The notes under the pieces are model-generated. The model made no database searches. It saw nothing but the letters and a program-made list of their open reading frames with translations, and had not been told where the DNA came from. From Cristatella mucedo (taxonomy: Eukaryota > Bryozoa > Phylactolaemata > Cristatellidae): a stretch of DNA of 34,782 bases. Shown piece after piece: positions 21,501-31,779 of the stretch. The stretch covers positions 1-34,782 of the forward strand of contig WPIO01000503.1 of NCBI GenBank assembly GCA_009760855.2, in the 5' to 3' direction. A program made the position numbers and the translations under genes. Within the stretch, counting starts at the first letter, position 1. Every line of letters starts with the position of its first letter.

Positions 21501-22310
21501 ACCGATGGACAGATAGTGGCAGACCGACAGAGACAGACAGTGAACAAGAAAGAAAAAGAGATAGGCATCTCTGCTCAGCCGGCATGGATGGCACGGATGC
21601 CAGATGCCTTTACAAATGGTTCCGAAGGAGCATGCCCACAACTTTTCAATGAGCCTTGCTAAGGCTTTCACTGGTAGCTCTCACAATTACAAAACCAAGC
21701 TTTAAATTTGTGCTGTATTATGTTGGCAGTAGGAAAACCAGGAGAGAGCGAAATGAGTCTCGAGATTATTTAAAAATTCAAACGAATAATTTGTGTGTGT
21801 GTGGTACTTTTATCAAAGTATATCTCAATTTTGGCTCCAGGAAAAACTGAAAGCATCATACTTGGCCATGGACGGGGTAATAAACTAATGGCATGTCATT
21901 TTGTAGCACGATACCAAAACTGGCAGCAGCAAGATTTTCTCCTATCCCATAAATTGTCGGGAGATTAAGCTAAAGATGGGCATTAAATACAAAAACCTTC
22001 AAGGGAAACCAACCCTCAGGCCAAAAACCGAAATGAACTTGTGAGCTGCATTCCGAACAAACCAGAGTGTTGTAGCTATGGTTTCTACTCAAAAATACAG
22101 CAAAAGGTCAAAAGCCATTGTGGATGTACGCAACAGTCTCGACCGGTGATTGACGAATGCAGTCACTCAGCAGCCTTTAATGCTGTCTGAGCTTGAAATG
22201 TGAACGCAATATTGAGCTAACCGGAAGCATCACTTCTTTTGCCGTTTCTCGGGTGCACTATTTCAAGACATTTGACAGTCACCGCGTGAAGCTCGGAGGG
22301 GCTTCTAAAT
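21501..22310. other. No gene seen
   Basis: Short frames only. No transposon terminus or RNA gene was recognised. Confidence 0.35.
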
Positions 22311-23422
22311 AATCAATGTAATGTAATGTAATGTATCTCCGTCTGTAACTCCACAGTCATATCGACTATGCGGGTGTTACGCAGGAAAATTTTGTATAGC
22401 ACACTCACAGCCTAAGTGGCTTTCGGTGCGCATTCGGTAGCCAACAGACTTCGTCTCACAAAACAAAGAGAAAGTGGGAAGCATAACAGAGTCAGGAGAG
22501 CAGTTGAGGTAGTGAGTAGCATAGAAGTAGCAGCTCAGGACCGCTGAAAAGATGTGCCAGAGTCGGCAGTTGTAAATTAGTTGTCTTTGCGTAAGAATTG
22601 TGGAAGCAAGTTCCACAGTCTATGACATGCAGAGCTAAAGCTTCTGTCGCCAATCGTCTTTAAGCTGAGGAATGGAGCAGCTAATGTATTGTCCACACAG
22701 TACCTGAGGATGTGAACAGGCTGACACTGATGCAGCAGTTCAGTTAGGTACGAAGGAGCCAAGCCGTGGCGGGCCTTGTGGGTCAGCATTAGAATTTCGC
22801 TCTGTATCCATTGCTCAACCAGTATCAATCCTAACTCTTTTAGCAAAGGAGACACGTGCTCCAACCACTGGTACTTGAAGACTTGCCTTGCAGCAATATT
22901 CATAGTCTGCTGCAGTGGCCTAATGGCTGTCTTCGGCAGCCCAGCCAAAAGGGAATTACAATAATCAAGCCGAGACAGAACTGAGGAGCTGGTTAAGTTT
23001 TTTACAAGCCACTGTTGGAGGCAGCTTCTAACCTTGGAAAGGGATCGGACGTGATGGCTAGCTGTAGAGGCAGACTTCTGAATGAAGCTGTTGAAATTGA
23101 GGCAGCTGTTGAAAACGACATCTTAATTTCGAGCAAGCGGTGAAGGCCGCACAACAGCATCACATATTGGAAGAGCAAAGCCTTTTAATCCAGCCACACG
23201 CTTAGGGTATCCTGTGAGCAGCCGTTCGGTTTTATCATCATTTAATTTCAGGAAGTCTTCTGACATCCATGATCGAATATCGGCAAGGCAAGTATTCAGT
23301 TTCTCAGTTGCCGCAGCAGATTCCGACGGTTTGAATGATAAATATAACTGAGTATCGTCAGCATAGAACTGATATCGTATTCCACGGGCCGTAATCATTT
23401 TTGTCCCTGCTCCAGGTGTCAC
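22311..23422 (-). mobile_element. 5'-truncated L2-like LINE copy of a second subfamily, ATTAC-type tail
   Basis: It carries reverse-transcriptase and C-terminal motifs on the minus strand and ends in a short TAATG repeat (22313-22335; ATTAC-type on the minus strand). That tail differs from the TAA/ATT tail of the other LINE copies. It lacks their GCGCC hairpin, so it belongs to another subfamily. It is truncated at its 5' side near 23422. Confidence 0.75.
22577..23422 (-). pseudogene. LINE reverse transcriptase fragment (L2/CR1-like), frameshifted
   Basis: The reverse-transcriptase catalytic box YADDTQLYLSF lies at about 23365-23333, preceded by ITARGIRYQF and followed by FLKLNDDKTE near 23250-23220. 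After frame changes near 23130-22950 comes GLPKTAIRPLQQTMNIAARQ (about 22942-22885), then HGLAPSYLTELL and TIGDRSFSSACHRLWNLLP (about 22655-22600). This is the standard order for the fingers/palm end and C-terminus of L2/CR1 LINE proteins, which copy element RNA into DNA at the insertion site. N-terminal endonuclease and most of the polymerase are missing. Confidence 0.8.
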
Positions 23423-23429
23423 GACCTAA

Positions 23430-23754
23430 TACTGCATCTTGCGAATTTGCCATTGAATGCACAATCATAGCAGGACCCTCTAAATGCGAGACATTTGTCT
23501 CTGCTAATTTACTACGAAAGCGTTTAAGAATGCTGCACGCGTGCCAATTTTGACTAAGAAATTTCAATTTTTTCAGAATTCTCCAGGCTGCTAATTAACA
23601 AGAGTTCTTTGCCTTTTTCCATAAGTGCCTTCTCCGAGGTATATTTAGTGCTGAGTTTTGGGTTATCCTCACGGAACGAATCGTGACTAGGTAAACCAAG
23701 CAAACTTCCAGCATTTAAAGTTAGTCGATCCAGCTTCAAATTAAGGCAAAGCAC
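23430..23754 (-). pseudogene. Unrecognised broken reading frame
   Basis: Two overlapping minus-strand frames (23754-23554 and 23567-23358) read on from one another if one base is gained or lost at an A-run near 23570. Together they would make about 110 codons. The sequence (for example HLEGPAMIVHSMANSQDAVL near 23485-23425) matches no family I know. It could be a transposon gene scrap or chance; it abuts the truncated LINE. Confidence 0.25.
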
Positions 23755-23914
23755 GTGCTTTGATAAATATCATAGAGTGCTTTAGCAGTTTCCAGAATTT
23801 GGTCTCAGCCTTAAGCATCTGCTGCCAACTAAGCAACGTAGACGGGAGCAAGATGCAGCTGGGAATTTGCATTTGCAAGGCTCAAGTGCTATCTAGGATT
23901 TTACGTCCACGTTG

Positions 23915-24640
23915 GTAAGTGCAATTGTATTTCCCGTCTTAACTTCTGTAACTCACCGCTTGCTGGCCTACCGGCACGTGCAATCAGGAGCTGACAGCTT
24001 GTGCAAAACTCGGCAGCTAGGCTCGGCTGTCGTGAGCACCTCAGTTGCCAGATCACACCACATCTCTGCAGCCTGCACTGGCTCCCAGTCAAGCAACGGA
24101 TCAACTTCAAGATTTGTCGCTCACTTTTAGGTTGCTTCATTCTTTGGCTCCAGCCTATATACTCCCCCAACAGGTCAAGCATCATCACACTTTCACCCAC
24201 TTTTGGAATCTAACCGGGAAACTAACTACAATTTAACGTATACCTCGTACGAACCTCATATCCTATTGAGACCGTGCATTTAGTTCGCATGCTCCCAAAG
24301 CCTGGAACTCACTCCCGACTTGTGTCGCAACGTCCACTGACTTGACCACTTTAATAAGCCCTTGAAAACACAACACATTAAGACAGCCTTTAGTGCGTCC
24401 CTGTGATTCGTCCTTCATGTGCTTATGCGTTCTGACACTGTGCATGCTGCCACTAACCACCTTTACATGCTGACCCTGTGCATGTCATCCCTAGCTATGT
24501 TGTTCGTGTTGTTTATCAAGCATGATATTAGTCATCGTTCAATTGCGTTTCCCTTTTTAGCAAATTTAAAATGCCTAGAAAGAGATTCAGTTCTCTGAGG
24601 GCACTTTATCAAGTGCAATATTATTATTATTGTTAATATT
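23915..24640 (+). mobile_element. 5'-truncated L2-like LINE copy (family with GCGCC hairpin tail)
   Basis: On the plus strand an ORF2 C-terminal relic is followed by the 3' untranslated stretch (CATGCTGACCCTGTGCATG near 24467-24486), the hairpin tail (about 24566-24610) and an ATT-repeat end near 24640. It is the most complete C-terminal copy of this family in the window, but frameshifted. Confidence 0.85.
23920..24370 (+). pseudogene. LINE ORF2 C-terminal relic (L2/CR1-like)
   Basis: Across three frames one reads QLVQNSAARL-type residues (about 23995-24020), then HITPHL-like residues and LHWLPVKQRINFKICR (about 24075-24122). These are followed by a HSLAPAY-type segment and a degenerate AWNSLPTC-like segment near 24295-24330. 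These motifs follow the reverse transcriptase in L2/CR1 elements. Stops (one near 23988) and frameshifts disable it. Confidence 0.75.
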
Positions 24641-25880
24641 TATTTTCAACGTGAAGAAAAGAAACCAATGCAGAAAGCGAGGCCGCTTCTTATTTAGTTT
24701 AGAAGCCAAAAATGAAATAACAAAGTTTTTTCGTCAAGACGGGTTCGTGCAGCCACTAAGGCTGGTTGCAAACAGCTTTTCTACTGCCTGATGATGTGAC
24801 TCCTAGAAGCATGGTCTTGGGCCTCAAGTGAGCCGCTATAGTAGGCTTGCTTGGCTGGCCGTCAGGTGCTCACTTTTTAATTCTATTGGTGCAAGCTGAA
24901 GCGACGCATTCTAAAAGAGGCGTTATAAAGCCCGATAACCGCATGGGCTGCGGCACAGAAGCAACCAGTTGACTGAACCGATGGAGGTCGGCTAAGATGG
25001 CTGTGAGGACGCGATCAGTGTTCAGTCACCGCCCGACGGCCAGACCACGCTGCTACAACAGCGACAGCACAGAAACATGGTACAAGAAACAACACGGCTC
25101 TGCTGTCACTCATCCGCTGTCATCCTCATCCGCTGTCACTCATCCGCTGTCAATCATCCGCTGTCACTCATCCGTATCACTCATCCGTACGCATCGTTTT
25201 CACGACCGTCAGCGCCGGCACGAAACTGACAGGTGACACCCCGAGCATTCTCAGATGTTTCGAAGGCTGCTCGATTCACGAGCTCCAGCGAATGAGCCAA
25301 GCGTCGTCTGCGGCTCGGAAGCTGCACAACTCTCCAAATTACTCTCGAATGACGCCGGCCGATGCGTTTCGTAGTGGGGTTCGACGAATGGGCGAAATCC
25401 GCTCTAAATTTGATAGCAATCGGGAAGAAACCGGTGGCGCAGTCGCGCCGAGCTTAACACTTCGAGTGAATATTTGACCAGCACAAGTCTATTTTATGTA
25501 CGTGCCACACTTTACGCCACTGCACTCAGGCACTCTCGTGCAAACGGGCTGCAAAGAGGATACTATCTGCACCGGAATAAATTTCAATAAATCTCAAATT
25601 GGCCATACGAGCTCTAACTGGTAGTAAATATAAAACTAAGAAATATTTCAAGCGAATCTACTTAGTCGCGTGAGCAGTATGGGATTTTACCATTTCGCAC
25701 CCTGACCCTTACTCGAGCACACTCCAAAATTTGACCTCACCCAGCTCGGTCTCCTTTTGAAGTGGCCCTCCCGAGTGTCAGTGTCCGAAATAGAAAAATA
25801 AAATCCTACTCCAACGGGTGTGGCTTCAACGCAATGGAAAACCATAAACTGCTCACTACATTCCACAAATCTAGTCGTTA
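24641..25880. other. No supported gene; flank of the AT-rich virus-like block
   Basis: Base composition is balanced until about 25870 and then becomes strongly AT-rich. Apart from the minisatellite at 25090-25195, only short frames occur, such as 25292-25477 with no domain. No terminal inverted repeat of the neighbouring element was recognised, so its left edge is set by composition. Confidence 0.35.
25090..25195 (+). repeat. Minisatellite with CATCCGCTGTCACT-type unit
   Basis: Five to six imperfect copies of CATCCGCTGTCACT of about 14 bases, with variants CATCCGCTGTCATC and CATCCGTATCACT, lie in direct order. It is non-coding. Confidence 0.8.
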
Positions 25881-25944
25881 CATATTATAGTAAAACAATT
25901 CAGAGTTTCTAAATTTGATTTAAAAAATATTTATATATTATAAC

Positions 25945-28900
25945 ATGTCTGAAATAAATTCATTTTCACGGTGTGAGGGAGAATCATTCAATGAACATGC
26001 AAAAATATTAGTATTTTCTTATGACCAGCGTTTTAATGTTAAGCCTCCTTTTACGAAGAAGTATGGCAAGTCAACTAGAATTGTTCATTATTCAGTTTCT
26101 GCAGTTGATATACAAGAATTAATTGAACGTATTTCTGTTAGTAAAGTAATTAAACCAAAAACACTAGAAAGTAAAAATTGTTTTTATAAAGAAGCAAAAC
26201 GTCTTTATAAAGAAGCAATACTAGTGAATGGTTTTTAGGTAGAAAGAGTACTAGTGGTAGTTTAATAAATTATGAGTGTGAAGGTTTTGAGGCAGAATAT
26301 GCAGATTTAGAAATGTTTAAGAAAAAAGTCTCTCCTGGATTAATAAATTTTATGAACGACATCTCTATTCAATATTGTAATGTGAGAATGAGTGTTCTTT
26401 TGCAATTAAAGATAGAAAATGTTAAGAAAGATAGTATCTATGCTCCAATTAATGGTCCTTCACCAATAGCATTAAGTAGAGCCTCTCATTTTAATTCAAT
26501 AATTGATAAACATTTTGCAAAGATTAATTAAACGGTAGATGAATGGAATGAAGGTGGCTCTTCTCGTAAAATTGTTGGCATATCTAATGAATTTGCAGAG
26601 TTTACAGTTTTTATTCCACAAATTGGAGGCTCGTATTGTGAATTACCAATCAAGTTAAGAAATAGGAGATGTGTTATAAATATGAAAAATACAGATGATA
26701 ACTTTTGTTCATTGTGGTGTGTTCTGAGAGCGTTACATCCTAGAGAGAATCATCCAGAAGCAATTAATGATTTATTTTGAGAAATATTCTGATATACTGC
26801 CTTTAATAAAACATCTATTTTGTCCTACAGACGATATAGATCCAAGAAATCAGTTTATGGTTAATGGTGTTGTGCCAATAAGAGTAGAAGATATTCTAAA
26901 ACTTGCAAAATTATCTAATGTTTCAATAAATGTTAATGAGTATAACAATTCAGTTTATCCATTAATTGTTTGTTCAGAGGAAGGTGAAAAACATATAGAT
27001 TTGCTTTTTTATTCTTATAGAGGAAGATCTCACTATGTACTAATAACAAATTTTAATGCACTTTGTAGAACAGATAAAGATAATGGTAGAACAAGATTAT
27101 TTTGTAAAAGATATCTCTCAAGGTTCCATGAGCAAGAAAAGTTGGATAAACATGTTGCAGATTGCAATTCAGAGCATTGTGGAACCTCAAAAATAAAAAT
27201 GCCAGCAGCTAATACAAGAAAAGACGGAACAGGAGATTTAGTTATGTTTAGAGATTGTGACAAAATGCTTAAGTCGCCATTAACCGCATATGCATATTTT
27301 GAATGCTTACTAGGAACAATTGATTAACCAGAAGAATCAGTAAAAGGATCTGTAAATCAACATAAACCTTGTTCTGCCGGCTATATAATTGAAGATCACG
27401 AAGGAAACATTGTAACAGAGTATAAGCAAACTTTTGGTGCTGACTGTGTTAAGGATTTTATTGTATCTTTAAAGAAAGATTGTAAAGAACAGACAGAAAA
27501 TCTAAAAGTAAAACTTGAAAAAAAGTAAGTTTTTGATCGAGAAAATATGCCAAATGAAGAAAAAGAAAATTACAATAATGCATCTATCTGTTGGATTTGT
27601 GGAAAATGCTTAACTGAAGATCAAAAAGTTCTTGATCATGGTCGTTTTACTGGAAAACATAGAGGTGCGGCACAGGATGTATGCAACAAAAAACTAAGAA
27701 TTTGCACAAAAAATTTAAACTTTCTGTTTATATTCATAATCTAAGAGGATATGATTCACATCTTCTTGTCAGTGCTCTTAACTGCGATGAGGATAAGAAA
27801 CAAGTTATTGCCAATAACAAAGAGAAGTTTTTAACAATAAGTTTTGGAAATCTTTGTTTTAGAGATTCATATCAATTATTACGAAATCCACTTCATGAAT
27901 TGGTAAAAAATCTGTCTAAAGCGAATGATAAATTCGATATAATGAGACAACACTTTGAAAAAATTGATGATAGAAAGATGTCACTGTTAACAAAAAAAGG
28001 CATTTACCCATTTGAGTTCATGGATTCTTTTGCTAAATTTGTTGAGACAAGTTTTCCACCAATTGAAAAGTTTTATTCAAGTATTAGTGGGCATATTTCA
28101 GAAGAAGATTATGCTCATCCAAACAAAGTTTGGAAAGCTTTTGAAATATAAAACATTAAAAGACTACCACGATTTATATTTAAAGATTGGTTTTAGCATT
28201 AGCAGATGTTTTTGAGAGATTTCATGATCTAATAATTACACACTATCAGATAGATCCTGCAAAGTATATAACAACTCCACAATTAACTTGGACAGCAGGA
28301 TTAAAATATACAGGTGTTGTTCTTGAATTGCTAACTGATCCAGATATGTATCTTTTTTTTGAAAAACGAATTCGTGGAGAAATGACGAAAGTATCAAAAC
28401 GTGAAGCTAAAGCAAATAATAGTAGATGCAGCAATTTTAATCCGGATAAGTTGAAGTCATGCTTATTATATTTTTGTGCTACAAATCTTTATGGCTGGGC
28501 TATGAAACAGTTTCTATCAAATGGAGGTTTTCATTTGTTATCAAGTAAAAAAGTAAAGTCATGGAATGAAAATAAAAACGATATAGTTAAAAAATGTAAG
28601 CCTTCATCAAATAAAGGTTATGTTTTTGAAGTTGATATACATTGTTTAAAAGATAAACATGATTTATTGTCTGACTATCCTTTACTTCCTGAAAACAAGC
28701 AGATAAAAAAGAATAAACACTCAGAGTATCAAAACTCTTTTAATAGAGGAAACTACCCAGTTGAAAAGTTGATATTGGATTTGGAACTAAAACAAAAGTA
28801 TGGTATTCATTATCTTAATCTTAAGAATTGTATTGAATTAGGATATGAGTTAACACATATTCACAGAGTATTATAGTTTGATCAGTTCAATTGGCTAGAC

Positions 28901-29911
28901 TCATACATTGATAACAATACAAAACTTAGAGGTAAAGCAGCAAATGATTTTGAAAAAAGATTTCTTCAAGTTGTTGAATAATTCATTCTTTGGTAAGACA
29001 ATAGAAAATGTTGGAGATAGAAATAATGTTGAGTTACTTAATGAAAATGTACATGAAGAGTTGGCTAAGATGAATAAACTCTATAGAAGTCCAAGATTTG
29101 TAGACAGAAAGGTATCAACTAATAATAATATTTGCATAGAAAGTAGTAAGGAATCCGAAACTTTAAACACACCTATTTATATTGGATTTTGCATACTTGA
29201 TATATCTAAAGTATTGATGCAGAAATTCTATTAACTAACAATGAAAAAAGATATGGATCAAAAATAAACTTGATGTATACTGATACTAATTCACTCGTCA
29301 TGGAGATTTTTACTGAGGATGTTTATAGAGACTTTATCGATTACCCAGAATCATTAGATCTAAATACTTTTCCAGATGACTATCAATTTTGGAATGATAA
29401 GAGAGCAAAAGGTATTATAAATAGAAACAGTAAAATTGTTGGGAAATTTAAAGTTGAGATAACAGATAAGGTAAAGGCAGCAATATTAAATGAATGTTTT
29501 ACTAAGACCAAAACTGTACTCCTAGACTATTTATATCGATAAAGAAGTATTTGATGATAAAGGAAAATCAATAGGAACAGTTAAAAAAAATTTGTGAGAT
29601 GAATGAAATGCTTGATAAGGAAAAAGAACAAATAGGGCAATCAAAAAAAGCCAAAGGTGTTAACAAACATGTTGTCGATAAATACTTAAAACATGAAGAC
29701 TTTAAAAACGGCTTAGATGAAAAGGTAAAAAAAAGTGTGAGCAATCATTGATTAGAAGTGAAAAGAATGTAATGTATACAATTAAGCAAAACAAGTAGCA
29801 CTATCTGCCTTTCATTCAAAACGATACTGGTTGGACTGTGGACTCTGCAGCTACGCTTATGGACACTATAGAAATGCTGATGCATTGAGTAATAATTTAA
29901 ATCTAGGATGA
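25945..29911 (+). pseudogene. polB: Family-B DNA polymerase of Polinton/adintovirus-like type, broken
   Basis: This relic of about 1,300 codons would have copied the element's DNA. In order it shows: an N-terminal region of unknown role; a NTDDNFCSLWCVLRALHP segment (about 26689-26742); a damaged zinc-finger-like segment near 27109-27170 (FCKRYLSRF, the second Cys now Tyr); Exo I, where the Asp is replaced by Tyr (AYFECL, Tyr at 27295-27297); a CxxC module (CWICGKC, 27589) with DHGRFTGKHRGAA; Exo II HNLRGYDSHLL (27735-27767); YPFEFMDSF; DPDMYLFFEKRIRGE; polymerase motif A with Cys for Asp (CATNLYGWAM, Cys at 28475-28477); motif B NNSFFGKT (28977); and motif C YTDTNS with Asn for the second Asp (29288-29290). 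It ends after SYAYGHYRNAD. TAA at 26529, 27325 and 27526, TAG at 28874, and frame changes near 26240, 26765, 27710, 28150, 28187, 28960, 29240 and 29530 disable it. Family assignment is firm from motif order. Confidence 0.9.
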
Positions 29912-29963
29912 TGTAATACTTGCAATGTTGGTGAATTAAAGAATATTAAAGCCACTAATGTAT

Positions 29964-30107
29964 ATGCCAAAACGAAAGAGTGAAGAAATCATTGAACCTG
30001 AAGCAAAAATAAAAGTCGAACATGATATTCGAGAAACAACAAAAGATTTATATGAATTACAAATATAAATGGAGTATGATATAGCAGAAGAAGAGCCAAT
30101 TTTTTAG
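29964..30107 (+). CDS. Small unknown frame(s) after the polymerase
   Basis: MPKRKSEEIIEPEAKIK starts at 29964 and reaches TAA at 30066-30068. The next codon is another ATG, giving MEYDIAEEEPIF, which stops at 30107. Both pieces are charged and in the same frame, so one gene of about 47 codons with an internal stop is possible. I do not recognise it. It overlaps the far end of a possible polymerase extension (to 29983). Confidence 0.3.
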
Positions 30108-30149
30108 ATGGCAGGAATAAATTTATATTATTAAATAAAAATTAATTAT

Positions 30150-30159
30150 TATAGAAATG
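30150..30159 (+). promoter_or_regulatory. ATG-abutting TATAGAA motif
   Basis: TATTATAGAA directly precedes the ATG at 30157. It is one of several such motifs in the block; see the matching sites at 30336, 30852, 31402, 33806 and 34660. Confidence 0.5.
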
Positions 30160-30408
30160 GGAAAAGTTGTGAATGAATATGTATCTGAATATGAAGAGTC
30201 CGACAACGAGGATGATCCTTATTTCAATCCAGAAGCATCAGAATATGAAAGTGATGAGTATGACAGTGAAGAGGAGGTGGTATACAATTACGTAAATGAT
30301 GAAGTTGAACTATACATTTTTTATATTTATATAGAATGGATGTTTCTAGAATTCTTGGTTGCGAACAATCAAGAGATGTGGCTCTTAAAATTTGTCTACA
30401 AAAGTTAA
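30157..30408 (+). CDS. Small acidic protein of unknown role
   Basis: An 83-codon frame whose first 50 residues are very acidic and Tyr-rich (EYVSEYEESDNEDDPYFNPE; later YESDEYDSEEE). The second half is hydrophobic (ELYIFYIYIEWMFLEFLV) and overlaps the next gene from 30336, so the real protein may have ended before a lost stop near 30330. The ATG follows the TATAGAA motif. No family is recognised. It might be a DNA mimic or a disordered linker protein, but that is a guess. Confidence 0.5.
   Translation: MGKVVNEYVSEYEESDNEDDPYFNPEASEYESDEYDSEEEVVYNYVNDEVELYIFYIYIEWMFLEFLVANNQEMWLLKFVYKS
30326..30338 (+). promoter_or_regulatory. ATG-abutting TATATAGA motif
   Basis: TTTATATAGA directly precedes the ATG at 30336, inside the end of the acidic frame. 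Confidence 0.5.
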
Positions 30409-30611
30409 AGAGAGTAGATCAGAGAGTTTTCAAGCATTCACTTGATAAACTTATTCCAGACTTGGATAGCTCGTACACTGCTGTCCTCGTTGAGATTTGC
30501 GATACTTGCGATAAACTAATGGAATGTAGAATTAAAATAAATACAATGTTGTTGTAAGCAGAAAAGAAATCAAAAACTCCAAAAACTAAACAGGGTGTAC
30601 AAACTATCTAA
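30336..30611 (+). pseudogene. Unknown small gene with one internal stop
   Basis: MDVSRILGCEQSRDVALKIC starts at 30336. The frame runs 73 codons to TAA at 30555-30557. It continues in the same frame for 17 sensible, Lys-rich codons (EKKSKTPKTKQGVQTI) to TAA at 30609-30611. The original protein was probably about 91 residues, helical, with Cys residues near the end (CDTCDKLMEC) and a basic tail. No family is recognised. The start is supported by the TATATAGA motif. Confidence 0.5.
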
Positions 30612-30646
30612 TTTATTTTGAATTAAATGTTTTCTTACTAGTATAT

Positions 30647-30801
30647 ATGGAAATAACAAATTACAAAATTAGAAATGCAATTCAAGACAATAGTCAAGGT
30701 AAAAAATTAAAATTAAATGATGAACTTGTTAAATTATATTTGAAATGTCTATTCATGAAAATAAATATGAGGAACTTAAAATGAAAGCAAGAGAGTTATA
30801 A
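30647..30801 (+). pseudogene. Unknown small gene, one frameshift
   Basis: MEITNYKIRNAIQDNSQGKK starts at 30647. The frame shifts near 30747, after ELVKLYLK, to MSIHENKYEELK and stops at 30799-30801. About 51 mostly charged, probably helical residues. A TAGTATAT stretch precedes the ATG. Not recognised; it fits the tight rightward series. Confidence 0.4.
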
Positions 30802-30842
30802 CAGAATAAGATTTGTTTTTGTTTTTGTATTTTTTTATAATA

Positions 30843-30854
30843 GTATAGGAAATG
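30843..30854 (+). promoter_or_regulatory. ATG-abutting TATAGGAA motif
   Basis: AGTATAGGAA directly precedes the ATG at 30852. It is a variant of the TATAGAA motif found before neighbouring genes. Confidence 0.5.
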
Positions 30855-31382
30855 TCGGCAACTGAAGTAAATGACCCAAATCTTGCTACATCTGCAACTC
30901 TGCTTAAAGCACACGCCGACTATCTTGTAAAGTCTAGAACGACTGCTTATGATCAGCAAACACTCGAATCAGATATCTCAATTATGACTGATGCATCTGT
31001 AAAAAAGTTTTATAGTGATGAGTGTAACATTGAAGCACAAAAAGTAATCGCTTCTGGGATGGCAAGTGTAACAAGTGATCTTGAAGCAACAGTTAGAACT
31101 AAAGTTGATACTCTTCTTGATACACCTGGAGAAATCTCTGAATATGGATTGTTAGCCAGTTACCAACACTTTTAACAGTTATCTCAGGCATTGCAAAAAT
31201 GAAACCTGATATCTCTGGAATTGTTAAGGATGAATGTCATGCAATTCTACCTGATATCACTGATGGAACAAAAGGCAACACTTGCTGCTTTAGCTGCTGC
31301 AGTTGCTCCAGAGGTTGTCAATCCAGCAGTTGTCTATCCAAATGCCCCAGTTTATAATACAATTCCAACAACCACACTGTAA
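30852..31382 (+). pseudogene. Unknown structural-type protein, two compensating frameshifts
   Basis: MSATEVNDPNLATSATLLK starts at 30852 and the frame runs to a stop at 31175. The reading moves to another frame near 31157 (ISGIAKMKPDISGIVKDEC, about 31180-31236). It returns near 31275 to an Ala/Pro/Val-rich end (ATLAALAAAVAPEVVNPAVV) closing at 31380-31382. The original would be about 177 residues. The Ala- and Thr-rich helical character and the Pro-rich end suggest a virion component, but no family is recognised. Confidence 0.5.
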
Positions 31383-31391
31383 ATAATTTAT

Positions 31392-31404
31392 TTATATAGA
31401 AATG
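31392..31404 (+). promoter_or_regulatory. ATG-abutting TTTATATAGAA motif
   Basis: TTTATATAGAA directly precedes the ATG at 31402. It is the longest form of the motif seen on the plus strand. Confidence 0.55.
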
Positions 31405-31774
31405 AATGTAGAAACTAGAAGTAAAGATTTCTAACAGTAGCACAAGGTCAACAGTTTGCAATATAAAAATTTGCTCATATCCAATGGGGAGAATTGAAGA
31501 TATTAGGAGTACACTTTTAGAAGCACTAAAATTAGTTTTAGAATGCAAAGCTTTAAGAGTAGATCATTCAAAAAAAGAAATTGCATATAAATATATATAT
31601 ATTTACGAAAGTTAGAGATAGATCAATCTTTTCAGAGTTTCTTAAAGATTTGAAAATAGATAAAATCAATAGTCTTAAATCAGAAGCATACTATAAAAAA
31701 TAGAGTTAACAAATCAATTAACAGGAAAAGAATGTAATATACCAACAGAGCTTATTAAAGAAAGTCTAGATTGA
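31402..31774 (+). pseudogene. Unknown small gene, several frameshifts
   Basis: It starts MNVETRSKDF at 31402. Sensible segments continue in other frames: YPMGRIEDIRSTLLEALKLV (about 31477-31537), then KVRDRSIFSEFLKDLKIDK (about 31609-31665), then ELTNQLTGKECNIPTELIK (about 31704-31760), with TGA at 31772-31774. The original would be about 120 helical, charged residues. Not recognised. It is the last rightward gene, and its stop lies 5 bases from the stop of the facing gene. Confidence 0.45.
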
Positions 31775-31779
31775 AAAGT

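Noticed and set aside
25090-25195. CRISPR-like array
   Set aside because: The short units are directly adjacent with no unique spacers, so this is a minisatellite.
25480-25945. Terminal inverted repeat of the virus-like element
   Set aside because: No sequence here is repeated in inverted form within the window, and the right end is not included, so the left edge could be placed only by base composition.
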